From contig NZ_JAGIAS010000009.1 of NCBI RefSeq assembly GCF_017744695.1, forward strand, positions 1 through 64,000: a DNA stretch of 64,000 nt. The letters are read 5' to 3'. Shown here in pieces: positions 51,652 to 61,036 of this stretch (position 1 is its first letter; each line of letters opens with the position of its first letter). The translations under genes and the position numbers were made by a program. Under the pieces are notes generated by a model. It ran no database searches. It was not told the origin of the DNA and saw nothing but the letters and a program-made list of their open reading frames with translations. This stretch comes from Dyadobacter sp. GTDB taxonomy: Bacteria > Bacteroidota > Bacteroidia > Cytophagales > Spirosomataceae.

Positions 51652-52581
51652 TTAGAGACTTGTTCGGATATTTTTCCTGTTGAGAGATCCGTCTATAAAA
51701 CCCAGGTAAATTCCCTTTAACGATCGGCTGTCTTTCAGATATGTCAGTTTTAATGTAAGATAGAACATCCATCTCATGGCGAAAGCAGAATAGAATACGG
51801 GTAACATTATCAAAGGCAGGTGTTTCTTTTGCAGCAATATGAGATTCCTTGTTGCCATGTAAAAGGTGAACCACTTACCTTTATTCGACTTGAAAGAGTA
51901 GCTGACCTTGTGATAAACAATGGCATCTGCGGCATATATGATCTGGTGACCCGATTTCAGAATTCGCAGGCTATAATCGGCATCCTCGGAATTGGCAAAA
52001 AAACGCTCGTCCAGAATTCCTATTTCTTCAATAGCCCTGGCGGATATCAATGCCGAACATCCGTTCATGAAATCGATAGACTTGGAATCGTTAAATTTTG
52101 GAGAATCCGTTTTGTTGATTCCGTAATGTTCAACGACTCCTGTCAGCCGGGAAATTCCACCACCGGCGTACCACAGAACCTGTGGACGGTCATAGTAAAA
52201 AATTTTGGGGACCACAGCAAAACAGCGCGGATTGGCGGCGAACTGTTGCTGCATCACATTCAGGAACGTTGGGTCAACTGTGGTATCATTATTCAGCAAC
52301 AGATAATACTCAGGGGCGTACTTTTCTTTTGCATACAGTATTCCCTTGTTATTTCCTCCGGTAAACCCGTAGTTTTTGTCTAGTGGCAGAATATCCAGAT
52401 GCGGGTGATTCGGGAAATCGCGTTTCAACGATTCCACTGAGCCATCTGCCGATCCGTTGTCGACCAGTATTAGTTTGTAGTTTGTGTATGTAATATTATC
52501 TAGGGATTCAATACAATCCTTTGTAACCTGATAGCCATTCCAATTCAGGATGATAATACATATTAAGGGATTTGTATGCAT
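51652..52581 (-). CDS. Glycosyltransferase family 2
   Basis: A 309-residue GT-A inverting glycosyltransferase. The N-terminus CIIILNWNGYQVTKDCIESL is followed by LVDNGSADGSVESL (nucleotide site), LLLNNDTTVDPTFLNVM (acidic metal motif, DxD-like NND), and YAGGGISRLTGV. A late GILDERFFANSEDADYSLRI holds the catalytic base region. The C-terminal 60 residues are partly hydrophobic, suggesting membrane association. Members of this subgroup often act as rhamnosyltransferases, but the sugar cannot be assigned. Gaps to neighbours are 23 and 20 bases. Confidence 0.92.
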   Translation of the reverse strand: MHTNPLICIIILNWNGYQVTKDCIESLDNITYTNYKLILVDNGSADGSVESLKRDFPNHPHLDILPLDKNYGFTGGNNKGILYAKEKYAPEYYLLLNNDTTVDPTFLNVMQQQFAANPRCFAVVPKIFYYDRPQVLWYAGGGISRLTGVVEHYGINKTDSPKFNDSKSIDFMNGCSALISARAIEEIGILDERFFANSEDADYSLRILKSGHQIIYAADAIVYHKVSYSFKSNKGKWFTFYMATRNLILLQKKHLPLIMLPVFYSAFAMRWMFYLTLKLTYLKDSRSLKGIYLGFIDGSLNRKNIRTSL

Positions 52582-52601
52582 AGGAGTTTCCGTTTTTACT
52601 A

Positions 52602-53993
52602 TTAGTTTGAAAGGTTTGACAGGCTTTTGGGAGCTTGCCTTCTGGCGGAGTATTCAATATCCAGCTGCTTGAAGATCAAAGCCAGGTAAATGAGCATGAA
52701 TTTCATCAAGCCCTGATCACCGGTAAGAAGGGCAAATGCCAGATAGCCTGTGAAGAGCGACACGCCTATCATGCCGGTATACCGGTTGACTTTTCTGTAG
52801 CGGCTCAAAAGTTTGCTGTACGCTGCGGAAAACATAAAGAGGTACGCTGCTGCTCCGAGAATACCGCCGCTGATGAGGACCTGGAAGACGATACTTTCGG
52901 CCCCGAGAAGGTCCCCTGTACGACCAGCTTCCAGGAGATATTGTATATAGTTGAATCCCCAACCCAGAACAGGCTTTTTGGAATAGATTTGCAGGGCACT
53001 GAGCAACTGGGTGTACCGCATTTCCAAACTACTTCCGGAAACGTTTCCCTCTTTTCCCAGCGTGAAAATGTTGTTAACAGTAGGCAAATAATCCGCAAGC
53101 AATTCGCTGAACAAGGTAAGTACGATCAAGGTTGTGCTGGCACCAAGAAATACGATCTGAAGAGACTGTTTAAGCCTTCCCAGAAGGATAATTACAAAAA
53201 GTGAAGCGAATAGACAGACCAACGAAGATCGCGAGTTGATCAGGAACAGACTCAAAATACAAGCAAGAATTGTTATGATCGTCATTAACTTACTCTTCTT
53301 GAAAGCCAATCCTTTATCAGGTTTTAAGTAAAGGAGGCAGAAAACCAGGTGAAGTGCCACTACACCACCATACAGAATGGCATTCGGGTAGTATGCCTGC
53401 AAACGTCCGGTGACATTACCCCTGATCTTTTCGGAAAAATCCGCGAAAACGATTTTGGAGTTAGGAAAAGGGTTGTTGTACTTGAAAAAATCTACTACGG
53501 GATTGACGTGCGTAAAATGGGTAATAAGGCCATAGAGTATGACGAACCCGAATGAAATGTTGATATACTTAGTTGCAACCCGCATATCGGCATTATTCGA
53601 AATAAATGCCCATATCAGCAATGATGGGAGAAAATAGTCGAATGCGAACGAAAGGACAATGTTGACGTTCATTGAAAAATATTTCTCACCAAGCGAAGCT
53701 ATGGCCGACAATAGCATGATTAATAATATAGCCTGGTAACTCCTGAACAATGGGAATGTTCGGATCCTCTTCACGAATGGTTTTCCATGAAACATCAGGA
53801 TGGCACCCAGCAGAAGGAATGTTAATATCCTGGTAAAACTGATGATCGGTAGGCCGGCCACATAAAAGACAGGTATGTAACTTGGAATTGAAAAGTAAAG
53901 CGCAACGCATAGGTAAACACCCTTTTTTAGTCCTTTGTAGTAACTAAACAAGAGTGTCAGAACAAATAGTGGTATAAAAATCGCTGTTAGCAT
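52602..53993 (-). CDS. O-antigen ligase/Wzy-like polymerase
   Basis: A 463-residue integral membrane protein with about 12-13 hydrophobic segments and one larger loop around residues 310-345. That loop includes NIFTLGKEGNVSGSSLEMRYTQLLSALQIYSKKPVLGWGFNYI, the pattern of the Wzy_C/O-antigen ligase domain, where an Arg and the GxG turn face the periplasm. Such proteins polymerise lipid-linked repeats. It has the expected low sequence conservation, so Wzy is inferred from topology, motif and operon position between flippase and glycosyltransferase genes. Confidence 0.8.
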   Translation of the reverse strand: MLTAIFIPLFVLTLLFSYYKGLKKGVYLCVALYFSIPSYIPVFYVAGLPIISFTRILTFLLLGAILMFHGKPFVKRIRTFPLFRSYQAILLIMLLSAIASLGEKYFSMNVNIVLSFAFDYFLPSLLIWAFISNNADMRVATKYINISFGFVILYGLITHFTHVNPVVDFFKYNNPFPNSKIVFADFSEKIRGNVTGRLQAYYPNAILYGGVVALHLVFCLLYLKPDKGLAFKKSKLMTIITILACILSLFLINSRSSLVCLFASLFVIILLGRLKQSLQIVFLGASTTLIVLTLFSELLADYLPTVNNIFTLGKEGNVSGSSLEMRYTQLLSALQIYSKKPVLGWGFNYIQYLLEAGRTGDLLGAESIVFQVLISGGILGAAAYLFMFSAAYSKLLSRYRKVNRYTGMIGVSLFTGYLAFALLTGDQGLMKFMLIYLALIFKQLDIEYSARRQAPKSLSNLSN

Positions 53994-54021
53994 GAGTGCA
54001 AGTCGTACTGTTTGTTCGTAC

Positions 54022-55263
54022 TTATGCCGATTTCGGCGCTTTTAAGAGTCTTTTCGTCATCCCTAGAAAATTTCGGATATTTTCGATTTTTGTAGCTTTT
54101 TTCGAAGCTCGCATCAATGTACGCCATTCAAAGGAAGGTGTTTTCATGAGCAACACTTTCATAGCCATCACCCTCGGGATGACGTTGGCCTTTCTCGCAT
54201 GCTGATAAGGCTGAATCCGTTTCAACAGCGATACGTCGAATGACGCTTCTTCGATATTTATTGCGTTTTGTGCCAGTGCCCCGTCCAATAGCTCGTCTCC
54301 TTTTTTAGTACGGGTCACGATCAGGCTTCTTCCGGGTCTTTGTTCGAAATCCGGGTAGCCATCGCTGGATTCTTCCCAAGCGTCGGCACAAACCAGATCC
54401 GCCTGTTCGCCGGTGCCGTCGGGGCAAATTTTGCAACGGAATTGAAGGTATTGATTCAGAATCCGCCCCCACGAATCGTTGTAAGTCATTTTGTGCTCGT
54501 TACCAGCCTTGTCGGTGAACTTGAAGTAGCCAGGCCAGCCATCTCCACGGTACCGTAACGACTGGACTTCGCTCGGCTCGCCGCCCAAGCTTCTGATCGC
54601 TGCTTCGGTTCCGCGCATACTAGGCACGCCTGCGCAGAAAAATGACAGCAGATACTTAATTTTGCTGCCTTTTTCCGGGTACAGTTTCTGATATTGCCTT
54701 ACCGCAGCGATTTCGCAAGGTTTTGCTACTACCGCCAGCCTATCATACACTTCAAGTGCTCTTTCGAGGCCGAGAAGTGTTGCAGATGGAGCATAACGCG
54801 AGCCAGCATTTTGGACAGTCGCAGTGGTATCTGTGCTTACCTTGCTTTCGATATAAAGCGGTTCGCTCGCCGATGCTCCTACCTGAATCACGGCCTGGAC
54901 CGTCCCGGAAGACAGGAGGTAGCCCGACACGGCAGTTAACACACCCCCGGAAGACCCCAGTTGCCTGCTTTCGCTATCGGTCGCATATCCGGTGCACATC
55001 CGGCTGTATATTCCCCAGATCGGATCATTTTGAAAATTATTTTCGAACGTGAGACTGTTCTCGATATTTAATCCCGGGCAAAACTTTTCAAACTCTTTGT
55101 TTTCTTCACTGGTTAATGCTTCAACCTCCTGAGGACGCAAAAAACCAGCCTTGTTGAAACCCAGACTTATCTTTCCGTTGAACTTGCCTGCGCACAAACC
55201 GCAACCTACACAAAGGTTGTTATTCAGCACAGCCCCGATAGATGATCTTGATTGAGTTTTCAT
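54022..55263 (-). CDS. Coenzyme F420 hydrogenase/dehydrogenase beta-subunit-like iron-sulfur protein
   Basis: A 413-residue protein. The N-terminus has an iron-sulfur motif Cys18-x2-Cys21-x2-Cys24 (NLCVGCGLC) completed by Cys62 (KFCPG). Domains of the FrhB type follow: LGSSGGVLTAVSGYLLSSG, VAVVAKPCEIAAVRQY, LLSFFCAGVPSMRGTEAAI, and a second Cys-rich motif QFRCKICPDGTGEQADLVCADAW. In archaea such subunits use F420; in bacteria polysaccharide-locus members have no known substrate. Its stop region and that of the pyruvyltransferase gene upstream overlap by four bases, so the two act as a pair. Confidence 0.85.
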   Translation of the reverse strand: MKTQSRSSIGAVLNNNLCVGCGLCAGKFNGKISLGFNKAGFLRPQEVEALTSEENKEFEKFCPGLNIENSLTFENNFQNDPIWGIYSRMCTGYATDSESRQLGSSGGVLTAVSGYLLSSGTVQAVIQVGASASEPLYIESKVSTDTTATVQNAGSRYAPSATLLGLERALEVYDRLAVVAKPCEIAAVRQYQKLYPEKGSKIKYLLSFFCAGVPSMRGTEAAIRSLGGEPSEVQSLRYRGDGWPGYFKFTDKAGNEHKMTYNDSWGRILNQYLQFRCKICPDGTGEQADLVCADAWEESSDGYPDFEQRPGRSLIVTRTKKGDELLDGALAQNAINIEEASFDVSLLKRIQPYQHARKANVIPRVMAMKVLLMKTPSFEWRTLMRASKKATKIENIRNFLGMTKRLLKAPKSA

Positions 55264-56456
55264 AATATTGGATAGTTTTTCTCGCCAGCGTTTGATGTGG
55301 CTAATTCGGACTGAATTTGATCGCGCTGCCCTACGAGTGTAAGTATTTGGTTAACTGTTGCGTCGATGTTTTCCGACGACAGCGACGACAGGTTAATGAC
55401 CCGGCTCTGTTGGCCAAAGTTTGCGAACGTTCCTTCAAATTTGTAGCTATATGCAAGGCCAATCGTGGGCACCGAGGATGAAAGTCCGGCGATGCACGAG
55501 TGCATACGTGAGCCCATAAAAAAGTAGCACTGCGAAACAATGTATTTCAGCTCCTGTGCCGAATAGTTTTTATCGATTACTGAGATAGATTTATCATTGC
55601 CAAACTCCTTGAGTATTTGATTCGACGCGACGAGATCATCTTCCGTATTAGGGCTATCGGCATTGTAGGTGTGAGGAATTAGCAGAACAGGATATCCATT
55701 TTTGAGAAGCTCGGATATCAATTTATGAACGAACTGTTTATAAGAACTGTAAGCTCCTGCCATCGCAGCGTAGCTTCCAAAATACATTAATCCGTTGATA
55801 TTCAGCCCGACAGTTTTTGGGCTCAGGCCAGCTAGCTCAACTTTTTTGGGTTGCATTACCACTGCCATGTCCCTGAAAAGCTGGTACTTAACGTCAATTT
55901 CATCTAAAAGGGAAATTGCTTTGGTATCTCTCACAAAGACGTTCTTGCAGCGTTTCAAAATAAAGGATCCCAGAGATTTACCTGTAGGTGTTTTGAATGG
56001 TCCGATTGTTTGAGGCAGAAAGACCAATGGTTTCCTTAATAGCAATGCCAAATATGAATCAAGGACGTGACGGATTTGTCGCCTGAAACCGTAAATGTCA
56101 CTGAAAGAATCTCCCTCGTTTACATTGTACACGGTACGCGCACCGAGTATGAGCTGACTGATCGGGTCGTCGAAGTCCTTTTTTCCGAAAAGCGACAGTG
56201 CCCTCACGCGAAGTACATGTGTGAGTAAAGTCCTGAATCTTATGTAGTAGACGTCGATATTTTTAGTGGCGCCGTTGTATTCAAATTTATAGTCCGATTT
56301 CCAGGGCCCGTTTTCGACACAGAGCACGTCGATTTTGCAATCTTCGTACTGTTTATACAGCAAAGTTGCAGCACCGATACCCAGGGCATTTACTCCTCTG
56401 TTGTCACTATTGTAAGATACTCCAAGGAGTAGAAATCTGTGTTGTTGAGAGCTCAT
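55260..56456 (-). CDS. Polysaccharide pyruvyl transferase family protein
   Basis: A 398-residue cytoplasmic GT-B-like protein of the CsaB/WcaK group that adds pyruvyl ketals from phosphoenolpyruvate to sugars. It has the N-terminal LLGVSYNSDNRGVNALGIGAA, LGARTVYNVNEGDSFSDIYG, LPQTIGPFKTPTGKSLG, and the C-terminal SRMHSCIAGLSSSVPTIGLAYSYKFEG motif, in which the His is conserved in the family. The product would carry a negative charge. It overlaps the iron-sulfur protein gene by four bases and lies 28 bases from the hexapeptide acyltransferase gene. Confidence 0.88.
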   Translation of the reverse strand: MSSQQHRFLLLGVSYNSDNRGVNALGIGAATLLYKQYEDCKIDVLCVENGPWKSDYKFEYNGATKNIDVYYIRFRTLLTHVLRVRALSLFGKKDFDDPISQLILGARTVYNVNEGDSFSDIYGFRRQIRHVLDSYLALLLRKPLVFLPQTIGPFKTPTGKSLGSFILKRCKNVFVRDTKAISLLDEIDVKYQLFRDMAVVMQPKKVELAGLSPKTVGLNINGLMYFGSYAAMAGAYSSYKQFVHKLISELLKNGYPVLLIPHTYNADSPNTEDDLVASNQILKEFGNDKSISVIDKNYSAQELKYIVSQCYFFMGSRMHSCIAGLSSSVPTIGLAYSYKFEGTFANFGQQSRVINLSSLSSENIDATVNQILTLVGQRDQIQSELATSNAGEKNYPIL

Positions 56457-56484
56457 TTCTATAATTATTTGTATTGGGTATTAG

Positions 56485-57108
56485 TTATAGCTTTTCGAAT
56501 TCTTTTATGTCGTACATGAATTTCATTTTCGCCACAAATGCATCCTTTGGCAAATTGAATATACCGCTGTTTAAAATTGCCTCCTGGTGTTTCTGCTCAA
56601 ACCGAGACCGTATGAAAGTGGCCGGATTGCCGGCAACAATGGCAAATGCCGGAACATCTTTTGTTACAACAGCGCCCGCACCGATAACTGCGCCTGTACC
56701 AATCGACCCTACATTAGGCAGGATAATCGCATTGGCGCCAATCCAAACATCGTCTCCAATAACCAGTGCGTTCCGGGATATTCTTTCCTGTTCGACATAA
56801 CCCAGTCTCGGATTATACAAGTAGGGGTGAGTCGACGCCCAATTTATTCCATGGTTCCCGTTAAATATCCGTACACCCGGACCAAACGAGCAATAGCGAC
56901 CAATTTGAGTTCCGGCAGGAATTCGCTCGGGATCGAAACAGCCATATGAATACTTTCCGACAGCAACGCGGTATTGTATTTGAAATAATTCCCTCAAAAG
57001 ATCGGAGTCCATTTCGCGTCTACGCAAAACTTTGAACACCACTTTTTTTAGCTTTTCCGGCAAGTGTTTGAATATACGTACGGTTATGCGATGAAATATG
57101 GAACTCAT
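56485..57108 (-). CDS. Left-handed beta-helix (hexapeptide) acyltransferase
   Basis: A 207-residue enzyme of the LbH superfamily. Hexapeptide repeats run from about residue 68 to 165: IGRYCSFGPGVRIFNGNHG, LVIGDDVWIGANAIILPNVGSIGTGAVIGAGAVVTKDVPAFAIVAGNPATFIRSRF. The NHG segment near residue 83 likely carries the catalytic His seen in sugar O-acetyltransferases of this type. An N-terminal helical region of about 60 residues is unassigned. The start overlaps the flippase gene end by four bases. It would O-acylate a nucleotide-linked or lipid-linked sugar of the polymer. Confidence 0.87.
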   Translation of the reverse strand: MSSIFHRITVRIFKHLPEKLKKVVFKVLRRREMDSDLLRELFQIQYRVAVGKYSYGCFDPERIPAGTQIGRYCSFGPGVRIFNGNHGINWASTHPYLYNPRLGYVEQERISRNALVIGDDVWIGANAIILPNVGSIGTGAVIGAGAVVTKDVPAFAIVAGNPATFIRSRFEQKHQEAILNSGIFNLPKDAFVAKMKFMYDIKEFEKL

Positions 57109-58343
57109 TCTTTTGTATTTCTTAACGAGCTGAAAGAGATAAAACCAAGGTTATTTAAGGTAAATGCTGTTCTGATGATGACCTGGATATACATTAGTAC
57201 AACAGCAAGAATGGCTCCATAAATACCCAGCACCATTATTAACAAGGTCGCCGCTATCGCGAACGTCACTATGACTTCGATCTGAATTTTCAGCTTTTGT
57301 TTCTGAAACTTTTTCGCTACCAATACGGCGGCAAGAATACCACTGATACTTTGCAGGAAATTTGCTACGAGCAACAAGACTGTGAGAATGTATAGATTGT
57401 CGTAGGTTTCGCCGAACGCCAGATGGATAATCGGTTTCCCGGATATAATGAACAATATCAATATTCCAAGGTTGACTGCCGAAATACTGCTGATGCTTTT
57501 TAAAGCTACGTTAAACGGCTGAGAATCTTCAATCAGTTTTGGCAGTATTATTTTGATTTTAGACATCGAAAGAATCAATGCGGCAGATGAAATAGTGAAT
57601 GCCAAATTGAATTCGGCCACTTCCTTACCTTTAAGAAGTATTACGACTAGAAAAGGGACTAGCCGCATGTAGACCGGGATAGTTACATAGTTGAGACCGT
57701 AATTAATCAGATCGCTACTGATAAGGGAAAACCCGGTTGGTATTGCAGCAACATCCGATTTTTTCAGAATGTTGTAAAGCTGTTGTGCGGTGACTACTAT
57801 TGATACTATTATGCTGCCGGTTAAGAAAAGTGTTAATGGAATTTCAAAAAAGAATAACAGAATGAGCATTCCGGTTGAAAGAACAGAAAATGCAAAATTG
57901 ATAGTTGTCAATTTCTTGAAGTTGGCCGTCTTTTGATACCATGGTAATAAGAGTTCGGGAATTATGGTTTCAAGAAATACCTTTGTTAATACCAGGTAAT
58001 AAAGCGGGCTGGAATCCACCATCGTTATCGTTGCAAATGCTATTGTGAAAATGCTGACGGATAAGGAAAGGAAGAAGGCAAGGTATCGTTCGATTGTGTT
58101 TTGCTGATTCGATTTTACCAGCATGTATTCGCTGAATCCGAAATTTGCTGCAAGTACGATGTATACACTAAAATTATAGTACGTCACATACGTGGCGTAT
58201 TCATCCGGCAGCAGGGTACGTGCCAGTAAAAGGTTTGTAAGAAAACTCAGACCTTGCCTGATCAGGACTGAGGCAGGAAAGGTCAAGTTGGAATTACTTG
58301 CCTGTCGTTGAAGGGATTGAATGGAAATAGCCACTTTAAGCAA
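57105..58343 (-). CDS. Oligosaccharide flippase (Wzx/MATE-like)
   Basis: A 412-residue inner-membrane protein with about 12 hydrophobic segments, opening with a short N-terminal arm then VLIRQGLSFLTNLLLARTLLPDEYATYVTYYNF, the typical first pair of the polysaccharide-transport (PST) family. It flips undecaprenyl-linked repeat units to the periplasm. It is the first gene of the long minus-strand operon (58343 down to 44655), beginning 267 bases after the autokinase gene and a strong hairpin. Sequence conservation is low, as usual for Wzx, so the call rests on topology and context. Confidence 0.82.
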   Translation of the reverse strand: MLKVAISIQSLQRQASNSNLTFPASVLIRQGLSFLTNLLLARTLLPDEYATYVTYYNFSVYIVLAANFGFSEYMLVKSNQQNTIERYLAFFLSLSVSIFTIAFATITMVDSSPLYYLVLTKVFLETIIPELLLPWYQKTANFKKLTTINFAFSVLSTGMLILLFFFEIPLTLFLTGSIIVSIVVTAQQLYNILKKSDVAAIPTGFSLISSDLINYGLNYVTIPVYMRLVPFLVVILLKGKEVAEFNLAFTISSAALILSMSKIKIILPKLIEDSQPFNVALKSISSISAVNLGILILFIISGKPIIHLAFGETYDNLYILTVLLLVANFLQSISGILAAVLVAKKFQKQKLKIQIEVIVTFAIAATLLIMVLGIYGAILAVVLMYIQVIIRTAFTLNNLGFISFSSLRNTKE

Positions 58344-58565
58344 TTTATCGGATGAACAAAATAGCTGTAAGGGTACTCTATTTTCTGCCGAGCTGATGTT
58401 ACAGAGACCTGATACGGATCTCTTATCCCCGGAAAAGTGCGATGCTTTTATGCCAGTGCGCTAACGTTTGAACTGAACATTAACAGCACAAAAAAGACCG
58501 ACCGATCAATGAATTGAACATGGCATGAGGAATACATGCCTAGACTGTCAGGTAGAAAATAGCTT

Positions 58566-58606
58566 ACTTCCGGGCGCATCAACCGCAAGGTTGTGCGCCC
58601 GGAAGT
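58566..58606 (-). terminator. Very strong hairpin after the autokinase gene
   Basis: ACTTCCGGGCGCA (58566-58578) pairs with TGCGCCCGGAAGT (58594-58606). After one bulged base the stem continues CAACC/GGTTG around a GCAA tetraloop, giving about 18 pairs. It lies four bases beyond the autokinase stop on the minus strand and is followed by a short AT-rich stretch with TTTT. It separates the export/autokinase transcript from the long downstream operon. Confidence 0.8.
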
Positions 58607-58610
58607 ATAA

Positions 58611-60998
58611 CTAGGCCCTGGTAACCAATTTCTTGATTTTGGTTGTTAGTGTTCCCGTATTTGCTTGCCCTTCCTCGGCATAATAGCCGTATCCGTAGCC
58701 TCCATAGCCGTAACCATAGCCGTAACCCGCACCGTAGTTTACACCATTGAAGATGACTGCCAGGTTACTGAATCTACGTACGTGTTGAAGCTCTCCAATT
58801 CGTTTCAGGTGATCGAGAATCGTGTAATTGAAACGAACGATGTACAGCGTGGCATCTGCATGCTCAGCAATGAGTGCGGAGTCTGTCACCAAGCCATATG
58901 GAGGTGAGTCGATAAGAATATAATCGTATTGCGTTTTGAGCTCCTCGAGAAGGATAGGCAGTCGCCCGTTGCTTAGAAGCTCCGACGGGTTGGGAGGGAT
59001 AGGACCGCTCGTAAGTACGTCGAATTTGGGGTGCACGCCTGTAGATTGGATGAATTCTTCCGGACGGCCTTGTCCGATCAGACAGTTAGATGCTCCAAAC
59101 CGGTTTGTTACGCCCAATCGTTCATGTAACGTTGGTTTACGAAGATCCAATCCGATCAGGAGGACTCTCTTATCGGAATAGGCAAGACTGGCGGCGAGGT
59201 TAATACTCACAAAGCTCTTGCCTTCACCACCAATCGATGATGTGAACATGATTACCCGGCAAGTTCCGTCCCCAAGGTATTGGAGGTTGGTTCTGAGTGC
59301 CCTGAATTGCTCTGCTACGGCACTTCGACTGGTCATTTTTATGATAGCTTCCTCACCGGGAATAGTGGCGGCAAGGGCCTTCATTTGCCCAATTTCACCC
59401 AGAATTGCTGAGTGAGTAACTTTTTCAATCTCTTCTCTGCGTTGGACGGTGTTATTCAGCATAAAAAGCAGATTGATCAGCAGGATAGGAATAACCATCC
59501 CGGCAGCCCCGGCTCCAAGCCATATCAGGGATTTCTTCGGTTTAATCGGCTTGAAGCTTGAAATCGGCGCGTCTATCAACCGGCTATCGGTAACAGTAGA
59601 TGCGTAAGCCAGCGCAGTTTCTTCCCGCTTCTGGAGTAGGTAAAGATAGAGTTCTTCCTTAATCGATTGCTGGCGCTTGATGCCGACAAATTCCCGTTCT
59701 TTTTTAGGTATACTCCGCAGCCCGGCTGAAAACCTAGTATTGATGCCTTCGAGGTTTCTTTTCGTTACGGCCATCCCACGCTTTAAGTTCTGCACGTTTT
59801 CGCGGATAGACTGTCTGGTGCCGGCAAGTTGTGTATTGATCGTCTCTAGGAGCGGGTTATTGGGCGAAGTTGTGCGGGCGTACCGTTCTCTTTGCAATTC
59901 GAGTTCATTGAATTTTGTCAAAAGAGAGACCAATACAGGGTCGTCGATCATATATGTTGCAGGAGCAACTGCACCTTCACCAGCATTCTGAATGTAATTA
60001 TCAACGCTTTCCAGAATACTTATTTTTGTATTTACTTCGTTGAGCTTCGAATCGTTCTCTTTGATGTTTTCAAGAAATAATTGAGATTCTGCACTGATAT
60101 CGGTAATTCCCTGATTGGTTTTGTAAGATTCGACATCTTTTTCTACGTCGCCGAGCTCACCAGTAATCAATCCAAGACGATTTTCGATGAATTTAAGTGT
60201 ATTGCTTGCTTCGCTGTTTTTGTCGCTCAATGAAGACTGGACATAAACATCCAGTAACTTATTGAGCACGTCTTTTGAACGTTGTACATCGGAATCCTCG
60301 TAAATCAATTCAAGAACTGTACTTTTAACGTTTGGTTGTTCAACTGAAAGGCGGGTAAGCATATCTTCCGCAAGTTGTTTGACCTCAGTAAAGTGTAACT
60401 TCACATCTTTGTATTCAGAGTCAACTCCCTTGGTAACAATAAATGCTCCCCAGGCGTTGTTGAACCGCTGATTGAACGTAAATAGCTTTTCTTCATCATT
60501 GAACCTGAAGTGAGTGCTGTCTTCCACATGGATAACCATGGGTTCCTGATAACCGAATGGATTAATCACTTCCGCCTTTACGATAACAGGGCTTCTTTTG
60601 TACAGGTTAACAGTGCGCAAACCGTCCTTTGATGTGTAGGCAACATCAAGATTTAACTCTTTAATTACCTGCTCCATCAACGTTTGCGACTTGATGATCT
60701 CGAGCTCGTTTTCAACAAGCTTATTTCCGCCGAATTGAGAACTTAGCTCGGATAGGATGTCGCCTTGTGCCCCGCTTAGCCCTTTGTTTTCGTCCTTAAT
60801 AAGGATGCTTGTCTTGGTGCTGTAAACGGGCTGGGTTGTCTGCAGGTAAAAAAACGCTGCTGTCAAGCAAAGGAAAACGAATATCGGAAACAGATACCAA
60901 TACCTGAAGTATCGGGCGACGTATTCGTTGAAGTTGAAATCCTGTCCTTCCTCATCAAAAATATCTTGTGAAGAGGTGTTTGAGATGTTGTTTTTCAT
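58611..60998 (-). CDS. Polysaccharide tyrosine autokinase with chain-length domain (Wzc type)
   Basis: A 795-residue inner-membrane BY-kinase. It has a Wzz-like domain with TM1 (about 35-52), a long coiled-coil periplasmic part (about 190-440, KKEREFVGIKRQQSIKEELYLY near the end), TM2 (about 490-515), and a cytosolic P-loop kinase: Walker A SSIGGEGKSFVSINL near residue 587, A-prime LLIGLDLRKP, and Walker B DYILIDSPPYGL. The tail (about 753-772) is a Gly/Tyr cluster for autophosphorylation. It controls polymer length and export with the upstream Wza-type protein (38-base gap). Confidence 0.95.
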   Translation of the reverse strand: MKNNISNTSSQDIFDEEGQDFNFNEYVARYFRYWYLFPIFVFLCLTAAFFYLQTTQPVYSTKTSILIKDENKGLSGAQGDILSELSSQFGGNKLVENELEIIKSQTLMEQVIKELNLDVAYTSKDGLRTVNLYKRSPVIVKAEVINPFGYQEPMVIHVEDSTHFRFNDEEKLFTFNQRFNNAWGAFIVTKGVDSEYKDVKLHFTEVKQLAEDMLTRLSVEQPNVKSTVLELIYEDSDVQRSKDVLNKLLDVYVQSSLSDKNSEASNTLKFIENRLGLITGELGDVEKDVESYKTNQGITDISAESQLFLENIKENDSKLNEVNTKISILESVDNYIQNAGEGAVAPATYMIDDPVLVSLLTKFNELELQRERYARTTSPNNPLLETINTQLAGTRQSIRENVQNLKRGMAVTKRNLEGINTRFSAGLRSIPKKEREFVGIKRQQSIKEELYLYLLQKREETALAYASTVTDSRLIDAPISSFKPIKPKKSLIWLGAGAAGMVIPILLINLLFMLNNTVQRREEIEKVTHSAILGEIGQMKALAATIPGEEAIIKMTSRSAVAEQFRALRTNLQYLGDGTCRVIMFTSSIGGEGKSFVSINLAASLAYSDKRVLLIGLDLRKPTLHERLGVTNRFGASNCLIGQGRPEEFIQSTGVHPKFDVLTSGPIPPNPSELLSNGRLPILLEELKTQYDYILIDSPPYGLVTDSALIAEHADATLYIVRFNYTILDHLKRIGELQHVRRFSNLAVIFNGVNYGAGYGYGYGYGGYGYGYYAEEGQANTGTLTTKIKKLVTRA

Positions 60999-61036
60999 AA
61001 CGTTGAGTGTAAGGAACTTTCTATTTACTAGCGGTG

